From Aminobacter ciceronei (lineage in GTDB: Bacteria > Pseudomonadota > Alphaproteobacteria > Rhizobiales > Rhizobiaceae): a stretch of 64,000 nt of DNA. This document shows positions 53,563 to 62,081 of this stretch, one piece after another. The stretch's first letter is position 1. Each line of letters begins with the position of its first letter. The stretch spans positions 62,001 through 126,000 of the forward strand of contig NZ_JACJHY010000007.1 in assembly GCF_014138625.1 (NCBI RefSeq), written 5' to 3'. The notes below the pieces were generated by a model. It was not told the DNA's origin. It saw only the letters and a program-made list of their open reading frames with translations, and made no database searches. The position numbers were made by a program, and so were the translations under genes.

Positions 53563-53811
53563 ATGCTCAGAGTCCAGAAGATACCGCTCGACGACATCTA
53601 CGTGCCCGCGGCGCGCAAGAAGACTTTGCATCCCGAAACGGTGCGGCATCTCGCCGAAGACATCGTCGAGAACGGCATGAAGACGCCGATCCAGGTGCGG
53701 CACGACGGCAAGCGCTACGTGCTGGTCGAGGGGTTGCATCGGCTTGAGGCCGTGCGCTGGCTCGGCGAGACCAGCATCGATTCCTATCTCGTCCAGGCGC
53801 GGAAACACTAG
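53563..53811 (+). CDS. Small ParB/Srx-fold protein
   Basis: 82 residues of a ParB-like N-terminal domain: IPLDDIYVPAARKKTLHPETV, then HLAEDIVENGMKTPIQVRHDG, and the box LVEGLHRLEAVRWLGE. That last box matches the GxHR motif of ParB CTPases and sulfiredoxin folds. No helix-turn-helix or C-terminal dimer domain follows, so this is not a partition protein. It follows the HPD-motif gene by about 100 bp. GGAGG fixes the ATG. Confidence 0.82.
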   Translation: MLRVQKIPLDDIYVPAARKKTLHPETVRHLAEDIVENGMKTPIQVRHDGKRYVLVEGLHRLEAVRWLGETSIDSYLVQARKH

Positions 53812-53894
53812 CCAGATTTTTTCCGGCGGCCTGTCGGATCGAGCGCGGCTGGCTCGTCCTAGGTCCGAAAGCTGATTTCAACGAGGAGACTGAA

Positions 53895-54362
53895 ATGACT
53901 TCTGCCAACGATCGCGAACTGGTCCTGACCCGCATCATCGCTGCACCGCGCGAAAAACTCTATCGCTGCTGGACCGATGCTGAACTTTTGCCGAAGTGGT
54001 TCGCGCCGCTGCCCTGGACGACGGCCAGCGCCAAGCTCGACGTGCGTGCCGGCGGCGCCAGCGCGATCACCATGCGCAGCCCCGAGGGCGTCGACTACCC
54101 GAGCTCGGGTGTCTATCTCGAAGTCGTGCCGAACGAGAAGCTGGTCTTCACCGACGCCTTTACCGAGGCCTGGCAGCCATCGGAAAAGCCGTTCATGGCG
54201 GCGACCGTGACCTTCGAGGACATTGGCGGCGGCAAGACCCGCTACACCGCCGTTGCCCGTCACTGGAACGTCGAGGACCGCGAAGCCCACGAAAAGATGG
54301 GTTTCCACGAAGGCTGGGGTCAGTGCGCGGATCAGCTCGAGGCGCTCGCCAAGACGCTCTGA
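53895..54362 (+). CDS. SRPBCC/AHSA1-family protein
   Basis: 155 residues of the Activator of Hsp90 ATPase-like SRPBCC fold. RIIAAPREKLYRCWTDAELLPKWF opens the domain; GVYLEVVPNEKLVFTDAF and MGFHEGWGQCADQLEALA close it. Members bind hydrophobic ligands; a partner here is not evident. GAGGAG lies before the ATG. It ends in a strong terminator. Confidence 0.9.
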   Translation: MTSANDRELVLTRIIAAPREKLYRCWTDAELLPKWFAPLPWTTASAKLDVRAGGASAITMRSPEGVDYPSSGVYLEVVPNEKLVFTDAFTEAWQPSEKPFMAATVTFEDIGGGKTRYTAVARHWNVEDREAHEKMGFHEGWGQCADQLEALAKTL

Positions 54363-54381
54363 GGATTATTGCCTGATTGCG

Positions 54382-54413
54382 AAAAGGCCAGGTCGGCAGA
54401 CCTGGCCTTTTCG
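54382..54413 (+). terminator. Rho-independent terminator after the SRPBCC gene
   Basis: 13-bp stem GAAAAGGCCAGGT and its complement, six-base loop, ends in TTTTC. Confidence 0.9.
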
Positions 54414-54493
54414 ATTCCTAGGGCGGCGGCGGCCTCGTGAGCATGGTCTGACGTTGCCCTACGAAGCCAACCTTCGGCGTACTGATCTTTCGC

Positions 54494-54524
54494 ACCCCCT
54501 CTGGCCGGCAGGGCAGAGGGGGGT
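54494..54524. repeat. Short extragenic palindrome related to 50289-50442
   Basis: Inverted arms CCCCCTCTG and CAGAGGGGG around GCCGGCAGGG. The wording matches the ends of the longer repeat, so this looks like a short or remnant copy. About 300 bp between the SRPBCC terminator and the next gene contain only this and a promoter region. Confidence 0.65.
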
Positions 54525-54661
54525 GGGAAGGATCGCGGCGCGGCAAGTCACTGCAAAAATTGTTCCACCCGTGGAAAATTTCGCCCACGATGTAGGCATG
54601 CGTTCGCCTCGTTCGTCCTAGAGGCAAGAGCGACGAGGCTCGGACAAGAGAGGACGAGGAC

Positions 54662-55594
54662 ATGAACAAGCGCAGTTTCATCACCATGCTGGCGGCGGCG
54701 GCATTTGCAGTTGTGACGGGAGGAGTGGCGATGGCCGAGACGGCGAAAGCCACGGATGCCGGCGTCAAGGCAGGTCATGCCGAGATCAACGGTGTAAACT
54801 ATTATTACGAGATCCACGGCGAGGGCGAGCCGCTGCTCCTGTTGCATGGCGGGCTGGGGTCGATCGACATGTTCGGGCCGGTGCTGCCGGCGCTGTCGAA
54901 GAATCGCCAGGTGATTGCGGTCGACCTCTACGGACATGGCCGCACCACGCTGACCGATCGCAAGATGAGCATGATCGACATGGGCGACGATATGGCCGGG
55001 CTGGTCAAGAAGCTTGGCTACGACAAGGTCGACGCGCTCGGTTATTCCTTCGGCTCCGGCGTCGCCTTCCGTCTGGCCGTGCAGCATCCCGAGACGGTGC
55101 GCCGGCTGGCGCTGGTGTCGGCGGCCTATGCCCAGGACGGCTTCTATCCCGAAATGCTGCCGATGCAGGCGCAGGTCGGCGCCGGCATGGCAGAGATGAT
55201 GAAGCAGACGCCGATGTACCAGACCTATGCGGCGGTGGCGCCCAAGGTCGAGGATTTCCCGAAACTGCTCGACCAGATGGGCGAGTTCATGCGCCAGCCC
55301 TATGACTGGGCCGAGGACGTCAAGACGCTGAAGATGCCGGTCATGCTGGTTTATGGCGACAGCGACATGTACCGGCCCGAGCACATCGTGAAGTTCTACC
55401 AGTTGCTCGGCGGCGGGCTGAAGGATGCCGGCTGGATGCGCGAGAACATGTCGCAGAACCGGCTGGCGATCATCCCCAACCGCACCCACTACGACGTGTT
55501 CTTCGCACCGGAACTGGCGACGACCGTGCTGCCCTTCCTCAATGGCGAGACCAAGGTCAAGACCTGGGACGAGCAGGTCAAGGAATCGCAGTAG
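54662..55594 (+). CDS. Exported alpha/beta hydrolase
   Basis: 310 residues with a Sec signal peptide (cleavage after AMA). The oxyanion stretch is LLLLHGGLGSIDMFGPV, the nucleophile elbow GYSFGSGVAFRLA (Ser in GYSFG), the acid in LVYGDSDMYRPEH and the His in NRTHYDVF. Typical of esterases or lactonases in the periplasm. Substrate unknown. The gene is followed by a hairpin at 55600-55637. Confidence 0.88.
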   Translation: MNKRSFITMLAAAAFAVVTGGVAMAETAKATDAGVKAGHAEINGVNYYYEIHGEGEPLLLLHGGLGSIDMFGPVLPALSKNRQVIAVDLYGHGRTTLTDRKMSMIDMGDDMAGLVKKLGYDKVDALGYSFGSGVAFRLAVQHPETVRRLALVSAAYAQDGFYPEMLPMQAQVGAGMAEMMKQTPMYQTYAAVAPKVEDFPKLLDQMGEFMRQPYDWAEDVKTLKMPVMLVYGDSDMYRPEHIVKFYQLLGGGLKDAGWMRENMSQNRLAIIPNRTHYDVFFAPELATTVLPFLNGETKVKTWDEQVKESQ

Positions 55595-55599
55595 CGCAA

Positions 55600-55637
55600 T
55601 GGCCGGGCGCCTGCCGGAAATCGGCGGCGCCCGGCCA
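55600..55637 (+). terminator. Hairpin after the exported hydrolase
   Basis: Perfect 12-bp stem (TGGCCGGGCGCC and complement) with a 14-base loop, followed by AATTTCCTT. It is strong but has a poor T-run. Confidence 0.6.
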
Positions 55638-55836
55638 ATTTCCTTGCCGGACCACGGCTTCGAATGGTATCGTTCGGGCACGCTGAAAATGCCCCTTGCA
55701 GGGTGTCGGAGATGCGGCCAGCAAACTGATCGAAAATGAGCTGGCGATGATGCGGCCCAACTTGCCGCACGGCAGTCGATGCCGCTTTCTACATGCAGGC
55801 CGCAGTGACGCGATGATGCCACGAAAGGAAGTGGTC

Positions 55837-56301
55837 ATGGCTATCTCATTGACGATGCAGGAATATCTCGAAGACAATCACATCCGCTACGATGCCGCCA
55901 GGCATGCGCGCACCGGCTGCTCGATGATGACGGCGCAAGCGAGCCATGTGCCCGGCAGTGCGCTGGCCAAAGGCGTGGTGCTGAAATGGGAGGACGGCTA
56001 TGTGCTGGCCGTGCTGCCGGCGACCCGCCATGTCGATCTTGCCCGAATGCGCGAGATCATCGGCGACAAGGTGAGGCTGGCGACCGAAGAAGAGGCGAGT
56101 TCGCTGTTTCCCGACTGCGACGAAGGTGCGGTGCCGATCCTCGGCGTGCCCTACAGGGTGGCCTGTGTGGTCGACGAGCAACTGCGCCGCGGCAGCGATG
56201 TCTATTTCGAGGGCGGCGACCACCGCACCCTCGTGCATGTCACCGGGGACGAGTTTTCGCGGCTGATGTATGGCATGCCGCAGGCCCGCATCAGCTGGTG
56301 A
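55837..56301 (+). CDS. YbaK/EbsC-type aminoacyl-tRNA deacylase domain protein
   Basis: 154 residues of the YbaK domain, which hydrolyses misacylated tRNA in trans. Marks are HARTGCSMMTAQASHVPGSALAKGVVLK and the late GDHRTLVHVTGDEFSRLM. Specific tRNA cannot be told. AAAGGAAG precedes the ATG at 55837; the frame is open upstream but has no ribosome site there. Confidence 0.9.
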   Translation: MAISLTMQEYLEDNHIRYDAARHARTGCSMMTAQASHVPGSALAKGVVLKWEDGYVLAVLPATRHVDLARMREIIGDKVRLATEEEASSLFPDCDEGAVPILGVPYRVACVVDEQLRRGSDVYFEGGDHRTLVHVTGDEFSRLMYGMPQARISW

Positions 56302-56548
56302 AAAGTTGAGCCCGGCGTGAAGGGGCGGGGCGCGCCTTTACGCAAGTCATTGAATGACGATGCCTATTGCCGCTTAAGGTGTTGACCGGGGCGGCAGGCC
56401 GGACGCCCTCAGGGGCGGTTCGGTCGACAGCGAGAGGTTTTTTCGCCGTTCGGGAAAATACCTGCTTCGTGTCACCGATCCGCCATTCGGCGGTCATGGT
56501 TCGGGGCTATGGTGAGCAATGTCGAAATGGTCACGAATGGAGGCGACT

Positions 56549-56776
56549 ATGGACGACCAGCATGAACTGACACTCGAAGACCTGCTGCAGGATCCGATCA
56601 TCCTGAAAGTCATGGAACGCGACGGCTATTGCCCCGACGACATCCGCCTTCTGGCGCGGCATGCCACTTCGGGCGCCCAGGTCTGGGAAAGCGTATCCTC
56701 GCGGGCCAGCGCCCGCCGGCAGAGCCGCTTGGCTTTCCGCACGGCCAATGCGTCGTGCACGTCGCTTTGCGCGTAA
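56549..56776 (+). CDS. Small conserved-looking protein, unknown function
   Basis: 75 residues, cytosolic. The N-terminus is acidic (MDDQHELTLEDLLQDPIILK), then VMERDGYCPDDIRLLARHA, then a basic Ser/Arg tail. GGAGG before the ATG supports translation. Similar short proteins occur in Mesorhizobium with no known role. Confidence 0.65.
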   Translation: MDDQHELTLEDLLQDPIILKVMERDGYCPDDIRLLARHATSGAQVWESVSSRASARRQSRLAFRTANASCTSLCA

Positions 56777-56900
56777 AGCCGCAACCTGCGATGTGACTGC
56801 CGCCTGAGGCAGTCACCCCCACCTTTTTCATCGACAATCGACAGCACTGCACCTTATGCCTGATGCCGCAACAGCGGTATCTCAGGTGAGGGGATTTGAC

Positions 56901-57299
56901 ATGGCGCAACGATATGAAGGCGGCTGCATGTGCGGAGCCGTGCGCTACGCCGTGGACGCCGCACCGCTGAACGAACGCGTCTGCCATTGCCGCAGCTGTC
57001 AGAAGGCGGTTGGGGCGGCGTTCAATGCGCGATTGATGTTCCGCACCGAGCAGGTGACGATGAGCGGGCCGGTGAAGACTGCATTTTCGTCGCCAGGGGT
57101 GAAGCGCGGCTTCTGCGCCGAATGCGGCACGACCGTGCTGTCGGGGCGCGAATCCGCCGGCGTGCTGGCCGTAACGTCGGGTTCGCTCGACGATCCCGGC
57201 CTGTTTCGCCCGACCATGCATATCTGGGTGTCGTCGAAGCAGCCCTGGCTCAAGCTTGATGACGGCCTGCCGCAGTTTGCCGAGGCAGCGCCGGCATAG
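56901..57299 (+). CDS. GFA-family (glutathione-dependent formaldehyde-activating-like) protein
   Basis: 132 residues with the zinc-binding pattern GGCMCGAVRY, CHCRSCQKA and GFCAECGTTV, i.e. the CENP-V/GFA fold with two zinc sites. The named activity is doubtful for most family members. The ATG at 56901 follows GAGGGGAT. It converges on the DeoR-like gene. Confidence 0.92.
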   Translation: MAQRYEGGCMCGAVRYAVDAAPLNERVCHCRSCQKAVGAAFNARLMFRTEQVTMSGPVKTAFSSPGVKRGFCAECGTTVLSGRESAGVLAVTSGSLDDPGLFRPTMHIWVSSKQPWLKLDDGLPQFAEAAPA

Positions 57300-57315
57300 T
57301 CTTGTTGCGCGTGAT

Positions 57316-58047
57316 CTAGACGCAGATTTCGACGCCGCTGTCGCGCAGTCGGGCGAGCAGGCGCTCTTCCGGCAGCGTATCGGTGACGAGCGTGTGGATG
57401 TCATGGAGCGAGCCGAGGCGGACCAGGGCGCGGCGGCCGAATTTCGAGCTGTCGACGGCCATGATGGTGCGCGCGGACTGGCCTATGGCCGCGGCAACGG
57501 CCGCGACTTCGGCATGATCGTCGTCGCCGATGTCGCCGTCATGGTCGACGCCGCTGACCGAAATGATGGCGACGTCGAACTTGAAGCGCCTGATATATTC
57601 CGACGTTTCCTCGCGGAAGACGCCACCGTCGACCTGGCGGACGAAACCGCCTGGCACGGCGATGGCGAAATTGGTGCTTTCGCTCAGCGTCGTTGCGACG
57701 CGCAGCGAGTAGGTGACGACGCGCAGGTCGCGGCGCTTGACCAGCGCGCGCGCCATCGCCTCGCAGGTGGTGCCGGTGTCGATGAAGACAGCAGCACCAT
57801 CGGGCACAAGCTCGGCGGTCAGGCTGCCGATGCGCTCCTTGGCGGCGGCGTTTTCGACGCGGCGCTGGCGCAGCACCGTCGGATCGACGGGTGCTGAAAT
57901 CGTCGCCCCGCCATGCAGGCGCCGCACCTTGCCGCCCTGCTCCAGCGCCATGATGTCGCGACGTGCGGTCTGCGTGGTCACCCCGTATAGTGGTGACCTC
58001 CTCGGCCAAGTGAGCAACGGTGCCTCGGACCATGGCGTCGACGTCAA
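57316..58047 (-). pseudogene. DeoR/GlpR-family regulator with a frameshifted N-terminal DNA-binding domain
   Basis: The effector domain is intact: VFIDTGTTCEAMARALVKRR is the sugar-phosphate site of DeoR proteins, and RLHGGATI joins the domains. The helix-turn-helix is broken. The frame that should carry it reads LKADRQLDVDAMVRGTVAHL then AEEV, and switches at about 57985-57990 to YGVTTQTARRDIMALEQGG in another frame; one extra base explains it. In-frame reading from a TTG at 58047 gives no helix. Without correction the protein would not bind DNA normally. Confidence 0.6.
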
Positions 58048-58231
58048 GCTGGCGGTCAGCTTTTAAGCGCTGTTGCGGCTCTGTCTTGCCGAACTGGAAT
58101 CGGCTTTACCGCTTCCAGTGCGCGCGGACCAGGATGGACCTCAATCCGGCAGTCAGCTTCCAGGAACTGCAACTCTGTCCTGCCGGCACCTGTGTGCCGG
58201 CTGGACGAGGACAAGAAAGCCCTCGGCGTCG

Positions 58232-58272
58232 AAAAAGGCATCCGCGGCCATGGGGCCGTGGCCGCGGATGCC
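58232..58272 (-). terminator. Rho-independent terminator after the NlpC-like gene
   Basis: Perfect 13-bp stem (GGCATCCGCGGCC and complement, 58237-58272) with a 10-base loop, then TTTTTC on the minus strand, 4 bp past the stop codon. Confidence 0.92.
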
Positions 58273-58276
58273 TGAC

Positions 58277-58714
58277 TTACCTGATCTTGTGGCCTTGCAG
58301 GATGCGCTCGACGGGTGCCCAGCCAATGTAGCGTGGCTGAGTCCAGCCTTCGGCGGGCTCCAGTGCCTCGACGGCGTTGATGTCGTCGATGCGCACTTCA
58401 TCCCAGGCATGGACGATGCGGCCTTCGCCAAGGCCAAGCCCGACATGGCCCCAGTTGGTCGTGACGTCGAATAGCTCGCCGGTCATGTCGAAGAAGACGA
58501 AGGCGCCGCGCGGCGGTTCGCCGGTCGGTGGGTTGACGCCATATTCGTCCGCTGATTCCTTGGCGCAGTCGCCGCCGAAGATTTCGATCTCGTTGCTCTC
58601 TTCATAGGCGTCCTCGACGAAGGCGAGGCAGCGGAAGCAGTAATCCTCATTGCCAAGCTGGGACATGGCCCAGGTGATGGCGTTATCGATGTAGTTTTCT
58701 GTGCGTGTTTTCAC
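58277..58714 (-). CDS. NlpC/P60-superfamily-like cytosolic protein
   Basis: 145 residues without signal peptide. A Cys helix (NEDYCFRCLAFVEDAYE) and a following His strand (NWGHVGLGLGEGRIVHAWD) match the papain-like NlpC/P60 arrangement; GAFVFFDM lies between. The lack of a signal argues against a role in the wall of this cell; it could process another thioester or amide. The upstream 200 bp are AT-rich. Confidence 0.72.
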   Translation of the reverse strand: MKTRTENYIDNAITWAMSQLGNEDYCFRCLAFVEDAYEESNEIEIFGGDCAKESADEYGVNPPTGEPPRGAFVFFDMTGELFDVTTNWGHVGLGLGEGRIVHAWDEVRIDDINAVEALEPAEGWTQPRYIGWAPVERILQGHKIR

Positions 58715-58931
58715 GGAGCAGATATCCTGTTGAAATGATAGTTTTGTTGACCTCGATCGTGATTGCTGCGATGCGCGCCATTCGGTCCTCCATTCCAGGA
58801 TGTTAAATTAGTAATGTCCGAATCTTTTCCAGAACATGTTTTGATTTTACCGATCAAGTGGTTCTTGCGTCGGGGGGCGGCTCATACTTTTGTTTGTATC
58901 GCTCGAAGCAATACATAATTTGAAATGAGAG

Positions 58932-59054
58932 TTGCTTGACGCCACGGAATTCCGAAACTATGTGCGCTTCGGGCAACAGCCCGACCCGTTGGCGGACGAC
59001 ATCAACCGCGCCGGCTTTGCCGGGTCAGACATCCAAGCATGGAAAGTGCCATGA
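58932..59054 (+). CDS. Possible 40-residue leader or remnant peptide
   Basis: TTG start at 58932, stop overlapping the next gene as ATGA. The peptide includes EFRNYVRFGQQPDPLADDI and ends FAGSDIQAWKVP. Composition and codon use look like real protein, but no good ribosome site is seen. It may be the end of a lost gene or a coupled small protein of the GNAT gene. Confidence 0.35.
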   Translation: MLDATEFRNYVRFGQQPDPLADDINRAGFAGSDIQAWKVP

Positions 59055-59536
59055 CCGAAAAGATCAATTCGGCCGTCGAAGTCTCGTTGCGCCGTATCTC
59101 CGCCCAGACCGTCTCCGACATTTGCGATCTCAGCGAGACGTTGAGCGAGGCCCAGCGCAACAAGGTCGCCGACAACGGCACCTCTATCGCCGAGGCGCAT
59201 TTTTCCGAAAACGCCTGGTTCCGCGCCGTCTATGCCGACGAGGTACCGGTGGGCTTCGTCATGCTGCATATCGGCTCCGACTATGACGTCATCGACTGCC
59301 CTGGCGCCTTCCTCTGGCGCTTCATGATCGCGGGACCGTTCCAGCGCATGGGGTATGGCGAAAAGGCGATCGCGCTCGTCGTCCGCGAGATGAAGGCGAG
59401 GGGATTTGCCGAACTCTTCACCAGCTACGGCCTGGGTGAGGCGAGCCCGGAAGGCTTCTACAAGCGACTCGGTTTCGTCACGACGGGCGAGACCTATGAC
59501 GACGAGGTCGAGGCCGTGCTGAGCTTCGCGAACTGA
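59051..59536 (+). CDS. GNAT-family N-acetyltransferase
   Basis: 161 residues. The acetyl-CoA site is AGPFQRMGYGEKAIALVV (motif A, Q/RxxGxG/A), and motif B ends YKRLGFVTTGE. LWRFMIAGPFQ is the central strand of spermidine-type acetyltransferases, which fits a polyamine or small amine substrate. The start is the ATG at 59051 that overlaps the leader stop; another in-frame ATG is 12 bp upstream. Confidence 0.9.
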   Translation: MTEKINSAVEVSLRRISAQTVSDICDLSETLSEAQRNKVADNGTSIAEAHFSENAWFRAVYADEVPVGFVMLHIGSDYDVIDCPGAFLWRFMIAGPFQRMGYGEKAIALVVREMKARGFAELFTSYGLGEASPEGFYKRLGFVTTGETYDDEVEAVLSFAN

Positions 59537-59557
59537 CCGGGCATACGGGCCGGCGGC

Positions 59558-59871
59558 TTACCGGCGGCCCGCATGTTCCAGGTCAGCCAGTTCACGCAGC
59601 GGGCGTTCGAGCCTCTCCATCTGGCTGGCTATTGGCCACATTCCGTCGATGACGATGTCTGCTGAATCGACGAGCTCCTTGTCGGCGAACAACTCGTGAC
59701 CGCCATCGGCGTAGAACCTGTGCGATGCCAGCCCAGATAGTCATCGGGATGGCGTGAGATGCCATCGACGTCGCCCCAGAAGATGACAGCTGTGAAAGCG
59801 CTCGGCCAGGGCGCGCGTGAGCGTGGTTTTTCCGGGTCGGAAATTCCCGAAATGGCGATGATCATCCGCAT
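59558..59871 (-). pseudogene. Decayed P-loop nucleotide kinase
   Basis: Joining pieces from three frames restores a kinase: MIIAISGIS, then after a one-base loss PGKTTLTRALAERF completes Walker A (GISDPGKT). After a second shift comes TAVIFWGDVDGISRHPDDYLGWHR, and after a third FYADGGHELFADKELVDSADIVID to the stop at 59558. The middle is too short, so an internal deletion is likely. An inverted repeat lies at 59546-59571 at the end. Not functional as it stands. Confidence 0.7.
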
Positions 59872-59929
59872 GCGCGGCATCTGGCAGGGGACGATGACGC
59901 CAGCATTTCGCACGTGAAGCCGACGTCGA

Positions 59930-60823
59930 TCAGCCGTGGCTGGCTTCACCCCGGACCAGCGCCAGAAATTCGCGCGCGGCGCGCGTGGCATAACGCTCCT
60001 GGTGGCGCAGTACGAAGAAGCTGCGCCTGGGCAGCGCGAAGTCGACGGCGACAAGCGTGCCGGCCTTGAGCGAGGCGTGCGCCACGAGGCGCGACATGAT
60101 GGCGACGCCGGCACCGGCTTCCACCGCCGCACGTACGGCCTCGTTCGAGGGCAGCTCGAGCACGATGTCGAGGCTGTCGGTCTCGACGCCGCGCAGCGCC
60201 CGTATCGCTTCGAAATGGGCGCGCGTGCCCGAACCTTGTTCACGCACGATCCAGCGCTGCGACTTCAGGTCCTCGGGAGAGGACGGCGGCGTTACGGTCC
60301 AGGGATGATCGGCGACGGCGACCAGCACCAGTTCGTCCTCGGCGACCGCTTCAATGGCGAGGGCGGGATCGTTGACCTCGCCCTCGACAAAGCCGAGATC
60401 GGCCGAACCGTCATGGATCTGAGCTGCGACCGTCTCGGTGTTGCCGATGGTGATGCCGAGCGCGATGCCGGGAAAGCGCTGTTGGAAACGATGAGCGACC
60501 GATGGCAGCCAATAATTGGCGACAGTCTGGCTGCCGGCAAGCTTGAGCGAGCCGCGCTTCAGGCCGGCGAGATCGGCCAGCACCACCTCGGCGGAGCCGG
60601 CACGGGCCAGCACGGCACGCGCCTCGGACAGGAAGATGCGGCCGGCGTCGGTGAGCACGATGCGGCGGCCGACGCGGTCGAACAGCTTCGTCTGGTAACG
60701 CGCCTCCAGCGCCGACACCGCGGCGCTGGTCGCCGATTGCGTCAGGTTCAGTGCCTGGGCGGCCCGAGTGACATGTTCGCGTTCGGCGACCGCAACGAAG
60801 ATCCTGAGCTGTTCGAGAGTCAC
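59930..60823 (-). CDS. LysR-family regulator (YeiE-like)
   Basis: 297 residues: N-terminal winged helix (LRIFVAVAEREHVTRAAQAL, then LNLTQSATSAAVSALE) and a CysB-type effector domain beginning at about 90 with LKLAGSQTVANYWLP. Its gene follows the YeiH-type transporter by 16 bp on the same strand. YeiE in E. coli is linked to yeiH and responds to sulfite, so a sulfite or sulfate signal is possible here. Confidence 0.92.
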   Translation of the reverse strand: MTLEQLRIFVAVAEREHVTRAAQALNLTQSATSAAVSALEARYQTKLFDRVGRRIVLTDAGRIFLSEARAVLARAGSAEVVLADLAGLKRGSLKLAGSQTVANYWLPSVAHRFQQRFPGIALGITIGNTETVAAQIHDGSADLGFVEGEVNDPALAIEAVAEDELVLVAVADHPWTVTPPSSPEDLKSQRWIVREQGSGTRAHFEAIRALRGVETDSLDIVLELPSNEAVRAAVEAGAGVAIMSRLVAHASLKAGTLVAVDFALPRRSFFVLRHQERYATRAAREFLALVRGEASHG

Positions 60824-60839
60824 GGCTTTCCTTTCGGTC

Positions 60840-61910
60840 TCAGCCCAGAAGCTTGACCAGCATTAGAGAGAAAGTCGCGATGAAAAGGAACGCGGCCAGG
60901 CCAAGAAAGAGTGGACGAAGTCCCTTGGCCCTGAGCTTGCGAATGTCGGTCTCGAGGCCCATGGCGGCAAGCGCCATGGTGAGCAGGAAGGTGGTGAGTG
61001 CGACGATCCATGTCTTCGCATCCGCCGGAATGTCGACGAGGCTGTTGACGCCAACCATGGCTATGAAGCCGAGCACGAACCACGGCATCGGGGCAGTTGT
61101 GCCGCCTTGGGTCGCTCTGGACGATCTCGCGCGCTGGCGGGCGGCAAGGCTGAGCGTGATCACGACAGGCGCCAGCATCAGGACACGGGTGAGCTTGGCG
61201 ACGGTGCCGAACTCGCCGGCCTGCTGGCCGTCCTGGAAGGCGGCTGCCACGACCTGGGCGATCTCGTGGATCGAGGCGCCCGCCCACAGACCGTAGGCGT
61301 GGGGGCCAAGCTGGAGCAACCCGGGCAGCAGCGGATAGCCAAACATTGCGATCGAGCCGAAGACGGTGACGCAGGCAACCGCATAGGCGACATCCTCGTC
61401 CGATGCCTTGGTCACCGTGTTGGTGGCGATGACGGCGGACGCGCCGCAGATCGAGGTGCCGGCGGCGATCAGCTCGGCAAGCTTTTGCTCGACGCCGATC
61501 AGCCGACCGAGCCACACGGTGAAGGTGAAGGTGGCAACAAGCGTGGCAGCGATGATGGCCACACCAGTGATGCCGACTTCGGCGACCTGGCTTGCTGTCA
61601 GCTGCAGGCCAAGCAGGATGATGGCGAAACGCAGCACCTTGCGCATCGAAAACGCCACACCTGGTTTGGCCTGGTCCGGGGTGCCGGCAAGATTGTGAAA
61701 GGCGATGCCCAACACGATCGCAATGATCATCGGGCTGAAACTGCCGAGGCCGGGCAAATGCCGCAGCGCAAAGGCAAGGGCAGCGATGCCCGCCGCAAGC
61801 AGCAGCCCGGGCAGCAGTCTGGCGTTGTCGTGACGGCCACGCGCCGGCTGGCGCCCCGCCTGGCTGCGGGTGGGGGAAAGTGTGGTTTCGGTTCTGGTTA
61901 GGGCATTCAT
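60840..61910 (-). CDS. YeiH-family putative sulfate/sulfite exporter
   Basis: 356 residues, about ten membrane segments. Family marks: [22 protein letters not shown], then [31 protein letters not shown] and [16 protein letters not shown]. The substrate name is by association; some members move sulfoacetate or taurine products. It leads an operon with the LysR gene. Confidence 0.9.
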   Translation of the reverse strand: MNALTRTETTLSPTRSQAGRQPARGRHDNARLLPGLLLAAGIAALAFALRHLPGLGSFSPMIIAIVLGIAFHNLAGTPDQAKPGVAFSMRKVLRFAIILLGLQLTASQVAEVGITGVAIIAATLVATFTFTVWLGRLIGVEQKLAELIAAGTSICGASAVIATNTVTKASDEDVAYAVACVTVFGSIAMFGYPLLPGLLQLGPHAYGLWAGASIHEIAQVVAAAFQDGQQAGEFGTVAKLTRVLMLAPVVITLSLAARQRARSSRATQGGTTAPMPWFVLGFIAMVGVNSLVDIPADAKTWIVALTTFLLTMALAAMGLETDIRKLRAKGLRPLFLGLAAFLFIATFSLMLVKLLG

Positions 61911-62081
61911 GGGCTTGGACTTGTCGATTTCAGGTGCAAGCTATGCGCCCGCTTTCAATCAATCCAACGCGTAATATCGCTTGAATCGTTCGGGTGAGGC
62001 GAATGGTCTGGCGCGTTTCACCTCTGTCCGGTCTCTGGTATCTCTTGGGCCCTTCCGTTCCTCATTCATGCCGAGTCGCCG

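Noticed and set aside
53563-53811. Plasmid partition (parB) gene
   Set aside because: Only the N-terminal domain is present, there is no parA and no parS-like repeats.
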